DNA of 64,000 bases from Flavonifractor sp. An92. Its GTDB lineage: Bacteria; Bacillota; Clostridia; Oscillospirales; Oscillospiraceae. The stretch is from NCBI RefSeq assembly GCF_002159175.1, contig NZ_NFGZ01000006.1, positions 89,856-153,855 of the forward strand, written 5' to 3'. Of this stretch, positions 61,613 to 64,000 are shown piece after piece. The notes below the pieces were generated by a model. That model saw only the letters and a list, made by a program, of their open reading frames with translations. It did no database searches and was not told where the DNA came from. Numbering within the stretch: position 1 is the first letter of the stretch; every line of letters starts with the position of its first letter. The position numbers and the translations under genes are program-made.

Positions 61613-63793
61613 TTACAGGTGCAGGACCCGCTCCCGGATCTCCTGGGTGCGGCCCTGGTTCCAGAACTGGGTGCCGATGTAGCCGCAGGTCCGCCGGGCC
61701 ACGTTCATCTTGTCCTGGTTGCGGTTGTGGCAGTTGGGGCACTCCCACACCAGCTTGCCGTCCTCGTCCTCCACGATGGAGATCTCTCCGTCGTAGCCGC
61801 ACACCTGGCAGAAGTCGCTCTTGGTGTTCAGCTCGGCGTACATGATGTTGTCGTAGATGAACTGCATCAGCTGGAGCACCGCCTCCAGATTGTTCTGCAT
61901 GTTGGGCACTTCCACATAGCTGATGGCGCCGCCGGGGGACAGGGTCTGGAACTGGGCCTCAAAGGACAGCTTGGTAAAGGCGTCGATCTCCTCGGTGACG
62001 TGGACGTGGTAGCTGTTGGTGATGTAGGCCTTGTCGGTGACGCCCTCGATGATGCCGAAGCGCTTCTGCAGGCACTTGGCGAAGCGGTAAGTGGTGGACT
62101 CCATGGGGGTGCCATAGAGGGAGAAGTCCATGTGCTCCTTGGCCTTCCAGCGGGCGGTGGCCTCGTTCATGTGCTCCATCACCGCCAGGGCAAAGGGAGT
62201 GGCCTCCGGGTCGGTGTGGGACTTGCCGGTCATGTACTTGACACACTCATAGAGGCCGGCGTAGCCCAGGGAGATGGTGGAGTAGCCGTTATACAGGAGC
62301 TTGTCGATGGGCTCGCCCTTCTTCAGGCGGGCAATGGCGCCGTACTGCCACAGGATGGGGGCGGCGTCGGACAGGGTGCCCTTCAGGCGGTTGTGGCGGC
62401 ACATGAGGCCGCGGTAGCACAGCTCCAGCCGCTCGTCGAAGATCTTCCAGAACTTCTCCTCGTCGCCGCCGGAGGACAGGGCCACGTCCACCAGATTGAT
62501 GGTCACCACGCCCTGGTTGAAGCGACCGTAGTACTTGGGCTGGTTGGTCTCGGGGTCCACATAGGGGGTCAGGAAGGAGCGGCAGCCCATGCAGGTGTAG
62601 CAGTGGCCCTCGCCGTTCTTGTCCACCTTGTTCTTCAGCATGACCTTCTCCGAGATGTAATCGGGCACCATGCGCTTGGCGGTGCAGCGGGCGGCCAGCT
62701 TGGTCAGGTAGTAATAGGGGGTGCCGGGGCGGACGTTGTCCTCCTCCAGCACGTAGATGAGCTTGGGGAAGGCGGGGGTGATCCACACGCCCACCTCGTT
62801 CTTCACGCCCTGGTAGCGCTGGTTCAGGGTCTCCTCGATGATGAGGGCCAGGTCCTTCTTCTCCTGCTCATTCTTGGCCTCGCCCAGGTACATGAACACG
62901 GTGATGAAGGGGGCCTGTCCATTGGTGGTCATCAGGGTGACCACCTGGTACTGGATGGTCTGCACGCCCCGGCGGATCTCCTCCCGCAGGCGCTTCTCCA
63001 CGATCTTGTGGATGACCTCGGGGTCGGTGGAGCCGCCGCATACGGCGATGTCGGCCAGCACCTCGGCGCGGATCTTCTGCCGGGACACATCCACAAAGGG
63101 GGCCAGGTGGGTCAGGGAGATGGACTGGCCGCCGTACTGGTTGGAGGCCACCTGGGCGATGATCTGGGTGGCGATGTTGCAGGCGGTGGAGAAGCTGTGG
63201 GGCTTCTCGATCATGGTGCCCGAGATGACGGTGCCGTTCTGGAGCATGTCCTCCAGGTTCACCAGGTCGCAGTTGTGCATGTGCTGGGCATAATAGTCCA
63301 TGTCGTGGAAGTGGATGATGCCCGCCTCGTGGGCCTCCACGATCTCCTGGGGCAGGAGGAGCCGCCGGGTGATGTCCTTGCTCACCTCACCGGCCATGTA
63401 GTCCCGCTGCACCGAGTTGACGGTGGGGTTCTTGTTGGAGTTCTCCTGCTTGGCCTCCTCGTTGTTGCACTCGATGAGGGACAGGATCTGATTGTCGGTG
63501 GTGTTGGCCTCCCGCATCAGGTTGTGGTTATAACGGTAACGAATGTAGCGCTTGGCAGTCTCAAAGGCGTCGGCCTCCATGATGCCGGTCTCCACCAGCT
63601 CCTGGACCTCCTCCACCGAGGGGGCACGGCCCATCCGCTGGCAATCGGCCTCGATGTCCGCGGCGATGGCACAGATCTGGGCCTCGGTCAGTTCCGGCGC
63701 GCCGTCGGTGGCCTGGTTGGCTTTGCGTACCGCCGCCTCGATCTTGCTTCGGTCAAACTGGGCCTCCACTCCGCTGCGCTTCATGATCTTCAT
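61613..63793 (-). CDS. nrdD: Anaerobic (class III) ribonucleoside-triphosphate reductase
   Basis: This 726-residue glycyl-radical enzyme makes deoxyribonucleotides without oxygen. An N-terminal ATP-cone (MKRSGVEAQFDRSKIEAAVRKAN) senses dATP/ATP. The catalytic barrel has HFHDMDYYAQHMHNCDL, VCGGSTDP and CMGCRSFLTPY cysteines. The C-terminus has a zinc site (CQVCGY...CPNC) and the glycyl radical Gly704 in RRTCGYIGTQFWNQGR. The ATG at 63793 (MKIMKRSG) was chosen over upstream frames, which overlap the promoter. Paired NrdR boxes lie in the promoter. Confidence 0.96.
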   Translation of the reverse strand: MKIMKRSGVEAQFDRSKIEAAVRKANQATDGAPELTEAQICAIAADIEADCQRMGRAPSVEEVQELVETGIMEADAFETAKRYIRYRYNHNLMREANTTDNQILSLIECNNEEAKQENSNKNPTVNSVQRDYMAGEVSKDITRRLLLPQEIVEAHEAGIIHFHDMDYYAQHMHNCDLVNLEDMLQNGTVISGTMIEKPHSFSTACNIATQIIAQVASNQYGGQSISLTHLAPFVDVSRQKIRAEVLADIAVCGGSTDPEVIHKIVEKRLREEIRRGVQTIQYQVVTLMTTNGQAPFITVFMYLGEAKNEQEKKDLALIIEETLNQRYQGVKNEVGVWITPAFPKLIYVLEEDNVRPGTPYYYLTKLAARCTAKRMVPDYISEKVMLKNKVDKNGEGHCYTCMGCRSFLTPYVDPETNQPKYYGRFNQGVVTINLVDVALSSGGDEEKFWKIFDERLELCYRGLMCRHNRLKGTLSDAAPILWQYGAIARLKKGEPIDKLLYNGYSTISLGYAGLYECVKYMTGKSHTDPEATPFALAVMEHMNEATARWKAKEHMDFSLYGTPMESTTYRFAKCLQKRFGIIEGVTDKAYITNSYHVHVTEEIDAFTKLSFEAQFQTLSPGGAISYVEVPNMQNNLEAVLQLMQFIYDNIMYAELNTKSDFCQVCGYDGEISIVEDEDGKLVWECPNCHNRNQDKMNVARRTCGYIGTQFWNQGRTQEIRERVLHL

Positions 63794-63877
63794 ATCTTCT
63801 CGCCCCTTCAATATTCTATAACAAAGAGACGCACCATTTCCCCGCCGGCGGCGAGAAAACGGTGTGCTCTTGACGGA

Positions 63878-63924
63878 GTACATTATATAGTGTCCCTTTT
63901 GAAATTGCAACCCATATTTTGTGC
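63878..63924 (-). promoter_or_regulatory. nrdDG promoter with two NrdR boxes
   Basis: On the minus strand TTGCAA (63905-63910) and TATAAT (63882-63887) are 17 nt apart. ACACTATATAATGTAC (63878-63893) overlaps the -10, and GCACAAAATATGGGTT (63909-63924) overlaps the -35. Their starts are 31 bp apart, the known spacing for tandem NrdR boxes. The second box is the weaker match. Confidence 0.75.
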
Positions 63925-64000
63925 TGGAAAGAACCCCCTCACACAACCCCTCCCAGAGGGCGCAAGCCCTGTCCCCATCAGCATTTGCGCCCTCCTCACC
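63925..64000. other. Window end, no gene seen
   Basis: Only a short GC-rich inverted repeat (AGGGCGCAAGCCCT) is visible before the edge. Confidence 0.4.

Overview
The window is a GC-rich (about 60%+ by eye) stretch of a strictly anaerobic, Gram-positive-type Clostridia chromosome. Family-level evidence points to the Oscillospiraceae (Flavonifractor/Lawsonibacter/Pseudoflavonifractor-like). The reasons are the S-layer-homology (SLH) surface proteins, an Rnf complex, the oxygen-sensitive class III ribonucleotide reductase, T-box control of ilv genes, strong AGGAGG ribosome binding sites, and secreted proteins with clostridial domain mixes. The genus is an inference. I saw no phage, insertion sequence, CRISPR array, rRNA or tRNA. 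The content is mostly core metabolism interrupted by cell-surface and regulatory genes.

Layout. 1-5.6 kb (minus): 5' part of leuS, then two side-by-side ECF sigma factor / membrane DUF4179-type pairs, each with a similar ECF-like promoter. 5.6-7.2 kb (plus): a small acidic protein, the peroxide-stress protein YaaA and a Bcp peroxiredoxin. 7.4-11.3 kb (plus): a secreted sialidase ending in a type I dockerin, then a protein made of a cohesin-like domain, a Gly/Ser linker and three SLH domains. This looks like a two-gene, cellulosome-style system that docks a sialidase on the cell wall, and it is the most interesting part of the window. 11.3-17.3 kb (minus): a two-component system and an SLH-anchored phosphodiester glycosidase. 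17.4-20 kb: hemW, a small membrane protein and an RluA-family pseudouridine synthase. 20-23.85 kb (minus): ilvB-ilvN-ilvC behind a T-box leader, probably isoleucine-specific. 24.1-29.2 kb (plus): rnfCDGEAB. 29.4-33.2 kb: malic enzyme and a polar amino acid ABC transporter. 33.3-37.7 kb: a hypothetical gene, murC and an MBOAT/SGNH acyl-transfer pair. 37.8-43 kb (minus): a zinicin-like metallopeptidase, a MerR-RDD membrane regulator, a membrane XRE regulator and tex. 43.2-44.9 kb (plus): a secreted stalk-domain protein. 45-51.1 kb (minus): trmL-pgk-tpiA-gpmI-eno. 51.3-53.4 kb (plus): proB-proA. 53.5-63.8 kb (minus): a cyclophilin, two SLH-anchored phosphatases, prfB, an Rrf2 regulator and nrdD-nrdG with paired NrdR boxes.

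How it fits together. The core genes describe an amino-acid- and sugar-fermenting anaerobe. It has lower glycolysis, malic enzyme, ion-pumping ferredoxin:NAD+ oxidoreductase (Rnf), branched-chain amino acid and proline synthesis, and oxygen-independent dNTP synthesis. The surface genes (sialidase, phosphodiester glycosidase, 5'-nucleotidase and CX5R phosphatase, all secreted and most SLH-anchored) suggest foraging on host mucin sugars and phosphate esters at the cell wall. Regulation visible in the DNA includes two ECF modules, a T-box, NrdR boxes, a MerR-type 19-bp-spacer promoter and many hairpin terminators. All function calls rest on motif reading, without database searches.
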